NCBI GenBank assembly: GCA_907165275.2
Contig: OU015670.1
Span: forward strand, 2,879,501-2,943,500
Source of the DNA: Zygaena filipendulae
Lineage: Eukaryota; Arthropoda; Insecta; Lepidoptera; Zygaenidae
Length of the DNA: 64,000 nt
Reading direction: 5' to 3'
The notes under the pieces were generated by a model. It was given only the letters and a program-made list of their open reading frames with translations. It did no database searches and had not been told where the DNA came from. Below are positions 10,606 to 20,189 of this stretch, piece after piece (positions within the stretch are counted from its first letter, which is position 1; every line of letters starts with the position of its first letter). The position numbers and the translations under genes were made by a program.

Positions 10606-11371
10606 TTGTTCACAATAACCATTTTTTAAGTTATGAAAATACAAATAATTTGATTATCTACTTCAGTTTTTTAATATTTAAAAACATGTTATAAGCAAGC
10701 CCTTTTCCTCTCCTTTTCAAAGTCGTAAAGTAGAATACTACTGAACAATAGTTCATAAATTTTTTAAAGTGGCAAAACCTTGGTCAATGAATTATACAGG
10801 TTGTTGTGAAAAACGCAACAGTGGTGGTTTAGGGTGATTCAGAATCAAGTCTTGTATAATTCAAATTTACAAAAAAATCCGTTTAGCAGTTTAAGTAAAA
10901 AAAAGGCCCTATCACATTATTTTTATTTTTCCTGTACACAATACTCCATTCCGAAACATCCTTTAAAATATATCACGTATTTTTTAAACATTCTGTATTT
11001 AAAAAAGAAAAAGCTTACCTTATTGTTATTACTAATTTTTCTTCTGCTGGAATGCATTTCCGATAGTTGTTACCAGTTCCAGTAATTTTTGGTTTTATTG
11101 TATCCAGTAACAGGTTAAAAGTATTCGTTGACATTCTCATGTAATTAAAGAATCTCTTCTCATACATTTTTAAATCCAAAAAATAAGTATAATATAATCC
11201 TTTAGTCTTTCTCTCGCAAAGTAATGGATGCACCCAAAACTGTCTTTTACGTGAAATCTTCCGTTTTCGTTTTCGTAGTAAATACACAAGCACAGTTAGC
11301 GTGATTATCTTCTGCACGTCCATCTTGACACATCCTTGGAAGTCGACTGCAAATTTTTCGGCCGTCCACAT
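8977..11371 (-). CDS. Harbinger-1 transposase (DDE_Tnp_4 type, spliced)
   Basis: Exon 1 is 11371-11019 and exon 2 is 9853-8977, joined through AG|GTAAGC and TTTTCAG, giving 409 residues (393 from the ATG at 11323). The junction restores the family block NYRKCIPAEEKLVITIRYLATG, cut here at the Arg codon. Catalytic acidic residues lie in IGAIDGKHIRV (D), DIGAYGKCSDSSIY (D) and RRYIECTFGILANKW (E), the DDE nuclease of HARBI1-like transposases. It cuts at the terminal repeats and reinserts at TWA sites. The intron 9854-11018 encloses exon 2 of the MADF gene. The start at 11371 lies almost in the terminal repeat, so the inner Met is possible. No disruption is seen. Confidence 0.85.
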
Positions 11372-11384
11372 GTCGCGCTTGCCT

Positions 11385-11447
11385 ACGCACCGGCGACCAT
11401 GGCCGCGGCGGCCTGGCCGCGTCTATGGTCGCCAGTGCGTAGGCAGC
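11385..11447. repeat. Harbinger-1 right terminal inverted repeat
   Basis: This 60-base segment is itself palindromic. CCTACGCACCGGCGACCATGG is answered by ATGGTCGCCAGTGCGTAGG about 30 bases later, with GGCCGCGGCGGCC between. The outer arm matches the left terminus of the element. Confidence 0.8.
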
Positions 11448-11452
11448 TTAAG

Positions 11453-11985
11453 ACTTGTTGAAAAATGTAAGAAAAACTTTTTTTGTGAGACCGTAATCTT
11501 ATTGCAATTTTGACTTCGACATTTGTTAAAAAAACTAGACAACTTAGTATTTGTAAATGAATATTTGATTATTGTATGAAATGTAAATTTAATGTAATTT
11601 TAATTTTAGTTTAACACTGAGCTTATAAAGTAAGGGCGTAATTTTAGCTTCATATAAATCGTTTGAAAATGCAATAGTTACTCTATAATTTTAATTTATG
11701 AGAGTGAATTTCTTATTAAATTCTGTTTCAAACTGTTTTAAAGTATTTTTATTCCCCACTCTAATAAATATCCATCTATGTATTGAAGTTGAAAAGGATT
11801 TTTTTACCAAGCATTGACTAATTTTTTCTTAACCCTTAAAAAAAGCTTTATGTTGCAAACACTTTTACAATACCCATTTACTCTTTAATATTTAAACAAA
11901 TAGGACGTGTTTATCTCAAAATATGATTCATTTTTACACCCCTTTACATGTATAGTAGCCGGACCAAGTATCAGTATGAAAAGCC
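11453..11985. other. AT-rich spacer, no gene seen
   Basis: No open frame or known motif could be supported. It may be residual flank of the decayed polymerase element on the right of Harbinger-1. Confidence 0.5.
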
Positions 11986-11989
11986 GCCG

Positions 11990-12185
11990 ATTACATCGAT
12001 ATCAACCACGAATTAAAGTGACATCACAGGAATAAAATTGATATCAACCGCGAATTAAATTCCACGAATCAAACTGACATCCTGCGAATTAAATTGATAC
12101 CAACCGCGAATTAAGCTGACACCCCGCGAATTAAATTGATATGAACCGCGAATTAAACTGATATGAACCGCGAATTAAATTGATT
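11990..12185. repeat. Minisatellite, unit about 21 bases
   Basis: Nine degenerate units of the form CGAATTAAATTGATATCAAC follow one another, spaced 14 to 22 bases. Two variants are intermixed (GAATTAAATTGATATNAACC and GAATYAARCTGACAYCC). No coding function is visible. Confidence 0.8.
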
Positions 12186-12194
12186 ACACATATG

Positions 12195-12545
12195 TTGAAG
12201 GCTAACTTAGGGATATGTGACGAGCTTTTTTGGGGAGGAGGGGTGGGAGTGAGCCAGAACCCACGATTCCTTACTACTGAGCAGCGTGCTGCGGGTGCCG
12301 AAAGATCGCACGGCGGCGTTTCGTGGCAGTTTCAAATATGCGGCCACCAAATGTTGGAATGACTTGCCTCCGCCCATACGTACGCTCAAGTCAGAAAATA
12401 GTTTTAAAAGTAGATTAAAAGCCTATCTTCTTTTTCAACAAAAGAATGAGTCATTGGTGGCCAAGTTATTTGAATAATCTTCTTATTTAATAGTATGTAT
12501 GATGTGTATCTATTGCTGTGTGAGTGTTATAATTATTTATTTATT
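12195..12545 (+). pseudogene. LINE ORF2 C-terminal fragment with 3' tail
   Basis: The open frame 12286-12477 encodes FKYAATKCWNDLPPPIR followed by an FKSRLKAYLL end, the typical C-terminal signature of CR1/Jockey-like reverse transcriptase proteins. Upstream is a short unrecognised stretch, and downstream an AT-rich tail with TTATTTATTATTT. No reverse transcriptase core is present, so this is a 5'-truncated insertion. Confidence 0.65.
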
Positions 12546-12776
12546 ATTTCTGCAAGAAGATGAAATTAAAAATTACTGCCAATTTTATCATAGATATGGT
12601 GAAAGATGAATTGGCTGGTGATGTACGAGGTGGTCATATACCACCCCATCTCAAAGTGTTAACTGCTATAAGACTCTGGGACCGTGAGTGGAGGTTAGTA
12701 AAACTTATAAATAATTGCTTTAAATCAAGTGCTATTCACTACTTACACAAAATAACTGAGATAGCGTACATACACA

Positions 12777-14325
12777 CATCAAAATTGTCTAGGGATCAAG
12801 CATTTTTATGCGGATTTCTTGAGATTGAGATGTGGCTTTGTAATAAATTTATGATTTTATAAATTTATATGGATCCTTTTTGGTGCATTACATAATTTGA
12901 ATCAGGAACTGTCAATCAAATTCGAGTAAAAGATGAAAATCAGCTGTCAATATTTTCCCTATAAAAACATACAACGCATTGAAGACATTATTAGTGCTAC
13001 TGTTTCCCTACTACTGATTAAAACCAACGTTATTATGGAGCGGCGACGTCATTTAAGCAGGGAAGAAATGCTCAGAGCCGTGGGAATGATAGAAGCTGGT
13101 TCCCGGCAACGTACTGTGGCTTTAGCTCTGAATACAAGTCAGAGTGTTATCAGTCGACTTTGGACACGTTACCGAAGCACTGGTACCGTGGCTGAACGCC
13201 ATGGAGGACGGTATCGCTGCACCACACGGAGACAAGACCGATACATTCAAATCTTAACTCGAAGAGCTCCAACAATAACCGCCATGATGTTAGCCGTGAG
13301 GCTTCATCACTCTTCAGGGAACTTAATTAGCGACCAAACAGTCAGAAACCGCTTGCATGAAGTGAACCTTCATTCCCGAAGACCGCTACGGGTACCACCT
13401 ATAGCAATGCACAATCGTAGGATTCGATATCAATGGGCTCTTGAACACAGAAATTGGGCAGAAGAACAATGGCGTTTCGTGTGCTTTTCTGATGAGTCAC
13501 GTTTTGGTATGAGACCGGATACAAGACGTATACGACACTGGAGAACCCCTGGACGCCAACAGCGATTAAAATCCTGCCAGGAAGTCCATCCTTATAGTGG
13601 TGGAACCATCATGGTATGGGCGGGTATTTGGATCGGCGGAAGAACTGAGTTGATTTGGATCAGAGGCAACCTCAACGCTCAAATTTATGCTGAGACGATT
13701 GTATCAGACGTCATCGTTCCTCTACAAGTGCAAATCGGTCCCTTATTTCAGTTAATGCATGATAATGCACGACCGCACACCGCAAGAGTTGTAAGACAGA
13801 CTCTCGCCGCAGCTAACATCAATGTCCTGCCCTGGCCTGCTCAGTCGCCAGACTTGAACCCGATTGAGCATGCATGGGATATGCTACAGAGAAGAGCTCT
13901 GCCGAATATGGAGGGTATCCAGTCGCAAGAAGACCTTTTTTTGTTGTTGCAACGAACATGGGCGGCCATTCCACAGCGTGATTTGAATGAACTCATTTTG
14001 AGTATGCCAAACCGATGTTCTTGTGTTGTTAGTGTTCGCGGTAGAAACACGGATTATTAATTGTTTAAGTTACCCAATAAAATTTTAAAGAAAACTGTTA
14101 TTTCAGTCTTTTTTTCGAACTTTAATGTTAGTGGTTCAAATGTCAAAAATCCCTTTATTAGGAAAATGGCAAATTTCTTTATTAATGCAAAGGTGACTTG
14201 GTTTATCGTTACTGTGACAAACGAAAACACTTTATTTGATGAATCCTTAAAGAAAATTTTAATTAATATCAATCAGGAGAAAAGTTATTGCATAAATATA
14301 TGTTGATCCCTAGACACTTTTGATG
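12777..14325 (+). mobile_element. Tc1/mariner element, complete
   Basis: Terminal repeats CATCAAAATTGTCTAGGGAT (left) and the reverse complement of ATCCCTAGACACTTTTGATG (right) enclose a single transposase ORF. The right end is followed by TA (14326-14327), the usual Tc1 target duplication. The left flank reads CA instead of TA, probably a mutation. Total length is about 1.55 kb, normal for the family. Confidence 0.85.
13035..14060 (+). CDS. Tc1-family transposase (DD34E)
   Basis: The ORF is open upstream to 12933, but the Met at 13035 starts the usual Tc1 N-terminus (REEMLRAVGMIEAG) and gives 341 residues, the normal family length. A paired helix-turn-helix DNA-binding region fills residues 1-120 (QRTVALALNTSQSVISRLW). 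The catalytic triad lies in CFSDESRF (D), LMHDNARPHTA (D) and SPDLNPIEHAWD (E), with the last two spaced as in DD34E enzymes. GRQQ and the WAGI motif are conserved. No stops or frameshifts, so it could be active. It performs cut-and-paste transposition at TA sites. Confidence 0.9.
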   Translation: MERRRHLSREEMLRAVGMIEAGSRQRTVALALNTSQSVISRLWTRYRSTGTVAERHGGRYRCTTRRQDRYIQILTRRAPTITAMMLAVRLHHSSGNLISDQTVRNRLHEVNLHSRRPLRVPPIAMHNRRIRYQWALEHRNWAEEQWRFVCFSDESRFGMRPDTRRIRHWRTPGRQQRLKSCQEVHPYSGGTIMVWAGIWIGGRTELIWIRGNLNAQIYAETIVSDVIVPLQVQIGPLFQLMHDNARPHTARVVRQTLAAANINVLPWPAQSPDLNPIEHAWDMLQRRALPNMEGIQSQEDLFLLLQRTWAAIPQRDLNELILSMPNRCSCVVSVRGRNTDY

Positions 14326-14333
14326 TATTTTAA

Positions 14334-14530
14334 ACTAGCAGATTCCCGCGGTTTCACCTGCGTTAATTTTGAAGTCCCCGCAGGAATTCCGGGATAAAAA
14401 GTATCCTATGTTCTTTCTTGTACCTCTCAAAACGTGTATTCCAAAATTTCATGATGATTGATTAAGTAGTTAATGCGCGAAAAGGGAACACAGACAGTTA
14501 CTTTCGCATTTATAATATTAGTATGGATGA
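14334..14530 (-). repeat. Helitron-like (Lep1-type) short repeat
   Basis: The reverse strand starts with an ACTAATATTATAAATGCGAAAG-type head (here split) and ends with GGTTTCACC, CCGCGGGAATC and CTAG. This is the head and tail pattern shared with copies at 56109, 62890 and 63440. The pattern fits a non-autonomous Helitron (3' end CTAG before T). The family name is from memory and tentative. Confidence 0.55.
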
Positions 14531-15156
14531 CGCTTAACTATTCAAAAAATGATTTCACAGACTCAAGATGGTGACGGAGACTTAAGTGGAATAACCCAGC
14601 CATCAGTATCTCTTATATGCAAACAACACAGATCGAGCTAGATAATAAAATGCCACAAACTGATCAACAGCAAAACAATACAATTGCAGACTTTTATTCG
14701 GTATGTGGATTTAGACAAGTAATAGGTGCAATTGATTGCACTCACATCAAAATACCAAAAGTAAATGGCGACATAGGACAGTACTACATCAACCGTTAAG
14801 GATACAGTTCAATAAATGTGCAAGTGAGTTATACACCATGCTGGCTATACCTGTTTTTCCCCTTATTAATGGATTCTTCCATCAGAGAACTTGTTCTGTG
14901 TGGAAAAATAACATGAATGCTCTGCTATCATTATTGTATTGGATTGAACATACTCTAAATTGATTCAGTATTTGCCTTTTCCGGCTGTGATAAATTTGCT
15001 TTACATTGGTTTAAGAGAAAAAAAAGTTTAATAGGTTCTAAATAAGTCATAACCGTTTAAAGGGATACAGCAATAGGTGGTCAAGCACCTTTAGGTTAGA
15101 GATATTAAAAAAAAATGAACCCCCTACCTTATTAATCAATTCTTAGATGTGGCCAT

Positions 15157-15903
15157 CAGTGGCGAAGGTACCATATAAGCCGATTCCCACCGGCTTCCCT
15201 TCAGAAGTTGGGAACACAATCACTCTCTCTGCCGTAATTTAGAAATAGCACAATTAATAATTTTTGTAGGAAGGATTTCAGTAGAATCTACTGAAATACT
15301 ACAAAAATTATCTCTACTGAGTAGAAAATATTACAAAACGCCTAAACTATCAACAAATTTGCTCTTCAACAACAAATTGTTATAAAATAAGCCGGTAGCG
15401 CGATCGGCTTTTTGGCAGTTAAACTTCCATACAAAATAATGCCGTGACGTCACATCAAGGTCGCAGGCAGCCGGCTAAAGTAGCTACTATGGCAAGCCGC
15501 TGCAAATCGAGTTACTCCCTCCGTCTTGCTCACGCGCACGCATTTTCTATTACTGTCTCATCAGATATCCTTATTGGTCCTAGAAATTCGAAACGAAGCG
15601 GACATTCTGTGTTGACTGTTGACAGACAACTTGAATTTATGATGAAAAAATTGAAAATTTATAGGTATTAGAATTTATTAGTTAGTGTCACGTGTTAGAA
15701 TTTATTACTTGGTATTAAATAGTGATTACTGATTAGTATTAAAGTTGGATTTTTTTTTGTTGTGTGTAATGATAGTGAAAGCAGTTACGCAGACGTACGT
15801 TGAAATTAGGTATTTGCGGTAAGTAGATAGTTGAAATTACGTATTTATTAGTACCAAATAGATTTCCGGGTTGCCTCTCTCAATATTTCACCCTTCGCCA
15901 CTG
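15157..15903. mobile_element. hAT-type MITE with 8-base target duplication
   Basis: The element starts CAGTGGCGAAGG and ends CCTTCGCCACTG. It is flanked on both sides by GTGGCCAT (15149-15156 and 15904-15911). Terminal CAGTGGCG and an 8-base duplication are hAT hallmarks. The 747-base interior has no transposase; the open frame at 15444-15671 shows no hAT domain. It sits in Harbinger remnant 3. Confidence 0.85.
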
Positions 15904-16199
15904 GTGGCCATGACATAGTGTTAAACTGGTATTTTAAATTATCTTCCTACTTATTATTTCAGGTAATGTGCAAAGCTGGTTTGGAAATCATGGACATAGT
16001 GGCACATTGGCGAGGGAGCACACATGATTCCAGGGAAATTTAATGAGAGCAGGTTAAAACGAAGATTTTAACGAAATTATTTCAAAGATAGACTGATATG
16101 CCTGCACTCCCTATTTATTTACCCCTGTTTTGAATACAAGGACTCAAAAGGAGTATATAATTGGGCACACATACAAACTCGAAACACTATGGACTACCC

Positions 16200-16700
16200 A
16201 GGTTCATCGAAGTACCCCCTGCAACGACCGGGGCCCCCATGAAAAGGGGGTATCCGCCAATCGTGGTCGAGCGTTTGCCACGATGTTCGCAGCACTTCGT
16301 GACCATTTATCAGCGCCTTGGCCACGACATCAACGCACGCCCCCTGCAAAATGGCATCCGCTTCATACCAAAATCAGAAGAGAACTACCGGGTGGTGCAA
16401 CGCCATCTTACGGAGGCTGTAGCTGCGACAGTACCATTTCATGGTACTGCTACAGCCTCCCTTTAGAGAGGCCATACCCCCTCGCGGAGGCAGACCCGGG
16501 TGTTTCTACCACGCCCAAATCGATCACCTCAATGAAGGGTAGCTGAGGCTGTTTAGTACCAGCAGCCTCCAATGTCACCGCCGCGCTGACAGGGGTTCGG
16601 CCACGCATTGGCGAACTGTCAGCGGATCCTGAAATGCGTACGGTGTGGGGGTGAGCACCACGTGCGCGAATGCCTATGCGAGCAGGACTGAAGTGGTGTA
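16200..16700 (+). pseudogene. Decayed Jockey gag fragment
   Basis: The frame 16161-16466 reads YPPIVVERLPRCSQHF followed by NGIRFIPKSEENYRVVQRHL. This matches the Jockey ORF1 block YPPLVVENLPDWARHF and GVRFIPKDESEYRLVQRYL at about 41385-41550. Farther on, in a shifted frame (16600-16690), CCHC zinc-knuckle-like sequence appears (LKCVRCGGEHHVREC). Several frame changes show it is dead. It is a more distant Jockey relative than the copies at 4448 and 39620. Confidence 0.7.
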
Positions 16701-16955
16701 TGTTGACAGTATTAAACGATCATTTAACAAGAGTGGTTGTTTCCATTCGCTCGCCTTAAGACGTCCCTACATGGCGACCCTGCCTAAAACGGGTCTGCCT
16801 GTCCGGCGCAGGCGCACCGCGTATTTACGTATTTAAAATTACCTACTCGTAATCAAGAAAAATAGAAAGGAGAAAATAAATGAAGAAAAATTTAAAAATT
16901 TAATTTAATTTAAAAATGCAACGCATAAAGTTTCCGAAAATAATAATCAGGCAAA

Positions 16956-17261
16956 ATGTGTCGAAGTAGTCCGGAAAAACAAGAACTAATAATCGCGCAA
17001 AATGCGGCGGGTTCCAATAGTGCGAACACGGAACAATTAAGCTATCACCTGTCTATAACAAATATCCTCTTAATTATCATCGTGGTGGTCATCCTGTTAA
17101 CGTGCTGCGGAGGAATATATTACGCATATAAAAGGTGTCATCGCCAGTGGATGCGGCGCGAAATAGCACGACATGCCTTGAGAAGAAGTCTTGCGAGGCG
17201 CCAGGAGGAGCAGCAACACGCTGGGTCCAGCGCAGGTGCCATAGCAGGAGGCAAGCATTAA
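16956..17261 (+). CDS. Small single-pass membrane protein upstream of gag, function unknown
   Basis: A 101-residue ORF lies about 180 bases after the putative primer site and 300 bases before gag. Residues about 29-55 form a strong hydrophobic segment (SITNILLIIIVVVILLTCC). A Tyr/Cys-bearing juxtamembrane stretch (GGIYYAYKRCHRQW) and an Arg-rich cytoplasmic-type tail (RREIARHALRRSLARR) follow. There is no signal peptide before it, so a type III or signal-anchor topology is likely. I do not recognise a named family; the ORF is clean, which argues against chance in a leader. A role in assembly or membrane association is speculation. It could also be a chance ORF. Confidence 0.5.
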   Translation: MCRSSPEKQELIIAQNAAGSNSANTEQLSYHLSITNILLIIIVVVILLTCCGGIYYAYKRCHRQWMRREIARHALRRSLARRQEEQQHAGSSAGAIAGGKH

Positions 17262-17558
17262 ATTGTGAGTGATGTGCAGGCAAGTACAATTTTATGAGTG
17301 CAAGTGCAGTGCAGTGCAAGTGAAAGCTAAAAATAAATAAAAAATAAATGTAGAGACTTTAAAACATAGTCTTAGTAACAGATAGTAATAAATATTATAA
17401 TAATTATAATATGATGCATGTAAGTACCTTACCATTGTAACGAGCCATTTGTTTAAATTCCTGTGCCCATAAAAGTAGTCGCGACGACTCCGCGCGTAAC
17501 CACTACTACGGTACATTATGGCTCCCAATACTGTAGTTACTTTTACTTTAAAGTTAAT

Positions 17559-18683
17559 ATGGATAGTAAATTAGTGGAAAATTTGGACGAATTAAATAAA
17601 ATTAAGAAGTATTTGATTAAGAAAGGACAGTCTAGATTTAAAGGGAATGTTTTAGAAGATAAGTTAAAGTTGGCAAAAAATATTTTTCTTGAATGTCAAG
17701 ACATATTAAAGTATTTGTTGTCACAAAAAGGGCAAAAATATGAACTAATTGTAATAGCAAATAACGCAAATGATAATATAAATAAAGTGTATGGCGATAT
17801 AAAAAATCTATGTATCAAGCCCACAAAGAGGCATAGTAGTAACAGTAGTTCTTGTAGTAGTAGAGACGAAAAAGAATTCATGATGGATTTTGATTTAAAA
17901 ACGGCATGTAGTTTGATCCCAGTAATGGATGGAAAAGAGGAGACGACCAAAAGGCTGATTGATGCGGTTGAAATGTACGCAGAGATGTTAAAAGAGGAGG
18001 ACAAATTATGGCTTATTAAATTTACACTGAAAAATCGCTTATCTGAAAATGCAAAAGTACGGTTGCCCAAAAATTATGTTTGTATTAATGATCTTTTAGT
18101 AGATTTAAGAAAGTTCTTATTGCCTAAAAAATCATTTGTTGCCATCCAAAACAAACTCCAAAATATTTCTCAAGGATGGAAATCTATAGACCAATATGGT
18201 ACTGAATTAGAGAATTTGTTTTCTGACCTTACTATTACCCAGGCCGATGGTGACGAAGCTAGGTTTGCCGCGCTTAAACCCATTAACGAAAAAATGGCAA
18301 TTAAAAGATTTTCAGATGGGTTACGAGATACCAGGTTGAGTACGATCATTGCAGCGCGCAAATTCGACAGCTTAGGTGAGGCTATCCAGGCTGCCAAGGA
18401 CGAAGGAACGTGTACATTTCCAAAAAACGAGGAAGTAATGCAGTTTACACGACGAGGACGGGGTAAGGAAACCCATTTTACTAATACATATAGGCGTAAC
18501 ACTCATCTAAATCGAGGACAATACACCACTTCAGGACACTCTTCCCACATGCACAAACTGCGCGAAGCCGCACGCCGCCAACAACCCGCGGCCCTGGGAG
18601 GCACGGAAGAGGGGAGTCGAAATCCGCCCTCCTCTACCCGAGACACGAGCAGAGGCCGCAGCCCATACAGACCGACGTGGTGA
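17559..18683 (+). CDS. Ty3/Gypsy (errantivirus-like) Gag
   Basis: The Met at 17559 begins 374 residues; the frame is open upstream but without homology. An N-terminal helical region (LDELNKIKKYLIKKGQSR) and a Ser-rich linker (about 125-135) lead to the capsid-like core: FDLKTACSLIPVMDG, LIKFTLKNRLSENAKVRL, SIDQYGTELENLFSDLT, LKPINEKMAIKRFSDGL. These resemble the Gag of gypsy-like errantiviruses, which builds the virus-like particle. The C-terminus (from about residue 330) is Arg/Pro/Ser-rich and shows no CCHC knuckle, so it may be joined to foreign sequence or diverged. No pol frame follows. Confidence 0.65.
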   Translation: MDSKLVENLDELNKIKKYLIKKGQSRFKGNVLEDKLKLAKNIFLECQDILKYLLSQKGQKYELIVIANNANDNINKVYGDIKNLCIKPTKRHSSNSSSCSSRDEKEFMMDFDLKTACSLIPVMDGKEETTKRLIDAVEMYAEMLKEEDKLWLIKFTLKNRLSENAKVRLPKNYVCINDLLVDLRKFLLPKKSFVAIQNKLQNISQGWKSIDQYGTELENLFSDLTITQADGDEARFAALKPINEKMAIKRFSDGLRDTRLSTIIAARKFDSLGEAIQAAKDEGTCTFPKNEEVMQFTRRGRGKETHFTNTYRRNTHLNRGQYTTSGHSSHMHKLREAARRQQPAALGGTEEGSRNPPSSTRDTSRGRSPYRPTW

Positions 18684-19074
18684 TCGAGGTGCCCACTGTG
18701 GAAGTCCAGGCGCTACCGTCTTCCAAGGAGCAGCCGCCGCAGCGGACGCGTTCCGCACGCAAGAGTAAACAAAAAAAGGGCCAGGGAGCGTTGACAATCG
18801 CAGCTCCGAGGCGAAGTCGTGGCCTAGGACCCCGCATTCAAATACCTCGATAGTAGACTGAGAATATGCGTGCACGCGGAGTGTACGATACAGACAGAAC
18901 GCACGTACCGCTAGAGCCCAAAACAATTTCAATGAATGATAATGGTGAAAATGAATAAAACTATTCAATTAATTACTCTATTTTTTTTTTGTTTAATTTA
19001 CACCCTTTAAAAAAACATAATCTCCAATTTCAAATATCTTTTTTGTTTTGAAGTTCAATGTAAAAGTAAAAATC

Positions 19075-19870
19075 GCAGAAAAACTTTTTACACAAAACGT
19101 AAGAATTTTCACTGTCCATGACAAATTGCCAAAGTTACTATAAACATCTGATGTTTTTGGTCTTGACAAAATATGTATTGATGGTACACATGGTATAAAT
19201 GAGTATGATATTCAACTTTACACCCTTATGATTGTTGATAAGTACTAATCAGGATGCCGAGTTTCCTTTTGTTTTTCAAATAGTGCTGATAAAAGTATTT
19301 TTGAATTACTTTTTGAAAAAACTAAGGCCAACGTTTGTTTAATTACCACTACTATCTTCATGTTAGATGACTATCCTGCCATATAATGCTTGGCATTCCA
19401 TTTTGACAAAGGTACCAAACAAACTTTTCTGTACCTGGCAAGTAGGTGATGAACAATCTGGATGAGCAATCTAAAGTTAAAGGAGGACCTGAAAAGCAAG
19501 GGTTAGTGTACAAGACATTAGTCACTTGAATTAACATCTGTAGACGAATTTAAAATTTGTTTGAAGCAAGTCTTAGTTAATTTTTTAACAGATGAAGATA
19601 CAACAGTGTTCAGCCAGTATTTTGAAAAACACTTTTTCCGTCGCCCCAAATTCTGGACTTATTGTTATCGATTAGGACTTGAAATAAATACAAATATGTA
19701 GTTGGAATCGTTTCATAAATTATTAATATCTATATTCGCAAGGTAAGCAAGTTAAGCGTCTTGACAAAAGTATTGATGCAGTGATGAATTTAGCTCGAGA
19801 TAGCTATTTTAGTAGACCAATCAAATTATCAAAGAATCATTCTACTAGCAAACTTTAAAATGTTCACAAA
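19075..19870 (+). pseudogene. MULE-type transposase remnant
   Basis: Read across frames, the segment gives FGLDKICIDGTHGINEYDIQLYTLMIVD (the first catalytic region), FCFSNSADK, then CTWHV-like and YFEKHFFRRPKFWTYCYRLGLEINTN and SIDAVMNLARDSYF. This order matches MULE transposases found in insect genomes. At least five stops or frameshifts occur. No terminal repeats were recognised. The identification rests on remembered family patterns. Confidence 0.55.
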
Positions 19871-20189
19871 AGCTACATACAGAGCGAGTAAGAATATAAA
19901 ATTAGAATAAGTTTTGTCATTGATATATTCAATAAAAAGAAAAACTATTTTTACTGAAGTAGTAAATTTCAACATCCAAAACAAACTTAGTCCCTAAAAG
20001 AAATTAAAAAGTTCACCAAAATATATAGGTACCTATTATAAACCTATTTTAAGCAAAAAATATTGCAAATATGAACAACTTCAAAAACCATCACTCTTTG
20101 AGCAGGAGAGTATAAAGACTGAACTGAATAATCCGATTTGAGAATCAAATGACGTATGCACCGTTTGTCTTGATCTTAACCCTTAATAT

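Larger units (their letters stand above)
8177..11447. mobile_element. PIF/Harbinger element 1, complete
   Basis: Terminal inverted repeats read CCTACGCACTGGCGACCAT at both ends, with the flanking bases TTAAG repeated on each side (8172-8176 and 11448-11452). This is consistent with the 3-base TWA target duplication of the superfamily. The subterminal regions are GC-rich and packed with GGCCGCGGCG and GCGACCAG blocks. Two genes are inside: a DDE transposase on the minus strand and a MADF/BESS protein on the plus strand, with exons interleaved. Both are open and their splice sites are canonical, so the element may be autonomous. It sits at the 3' edge of the decayed DNA polymerase. Confidence 0.85.
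12560..16080 (+). pseudogene. Harbinger remnant 3, transposase pieces split by later insertions
   Basis: Pieces of one Harbinger transposase appear in order on the plus strand. First is 12575-12690 with GGHIPPHLKVLTAIRLWDRE. Then 14570-14800 has GDLSGITQPSVSLIC (in a shifted frame), CGFRQVIGAIDCTHIKI with the first catalytic Asp, and IGQYYINR. Last is about 15960-16060 with EIMDIVAHWRGSTHDS, containing the second Asp region, just after a TTTCAG acceptor. A Tc1 element, a Helitron-like repeat and a hAT MITE interrupt it. The C-terminal Glu block is missing. Frame breaks make it non-functional. Confidence 0.65.
16770..18960 (+). mobile_element. Errantivirus-like Ty3/Gypsy element, 5' portion only
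   Basis: The region holds a possible primer-binding site, a small membrane-protein ORF and a gag ORF, but no protease, reverse transcriptase or integrase. After GTCCCTACA, which could be an LTR end, comes TGGCGACCCTGCC (16772-16784), a plausible tRNA primer site. Sequence after gag (18684-18960) is GC-rich with an open stretch (VPTVEVQALPSSKEQPPQ) and ends in AATAAA and a T run. No second LTR was found. The element is therefore a truncated or recombined copy. Confidence 0.5.

Noticed and set aside
12233..12245. G-rich GGGGAGGAGGGGTGGG possible quadruplex near the LINE fragment
   Set aside because: Short and unsupported by conservation; not enough to call a functional structure.
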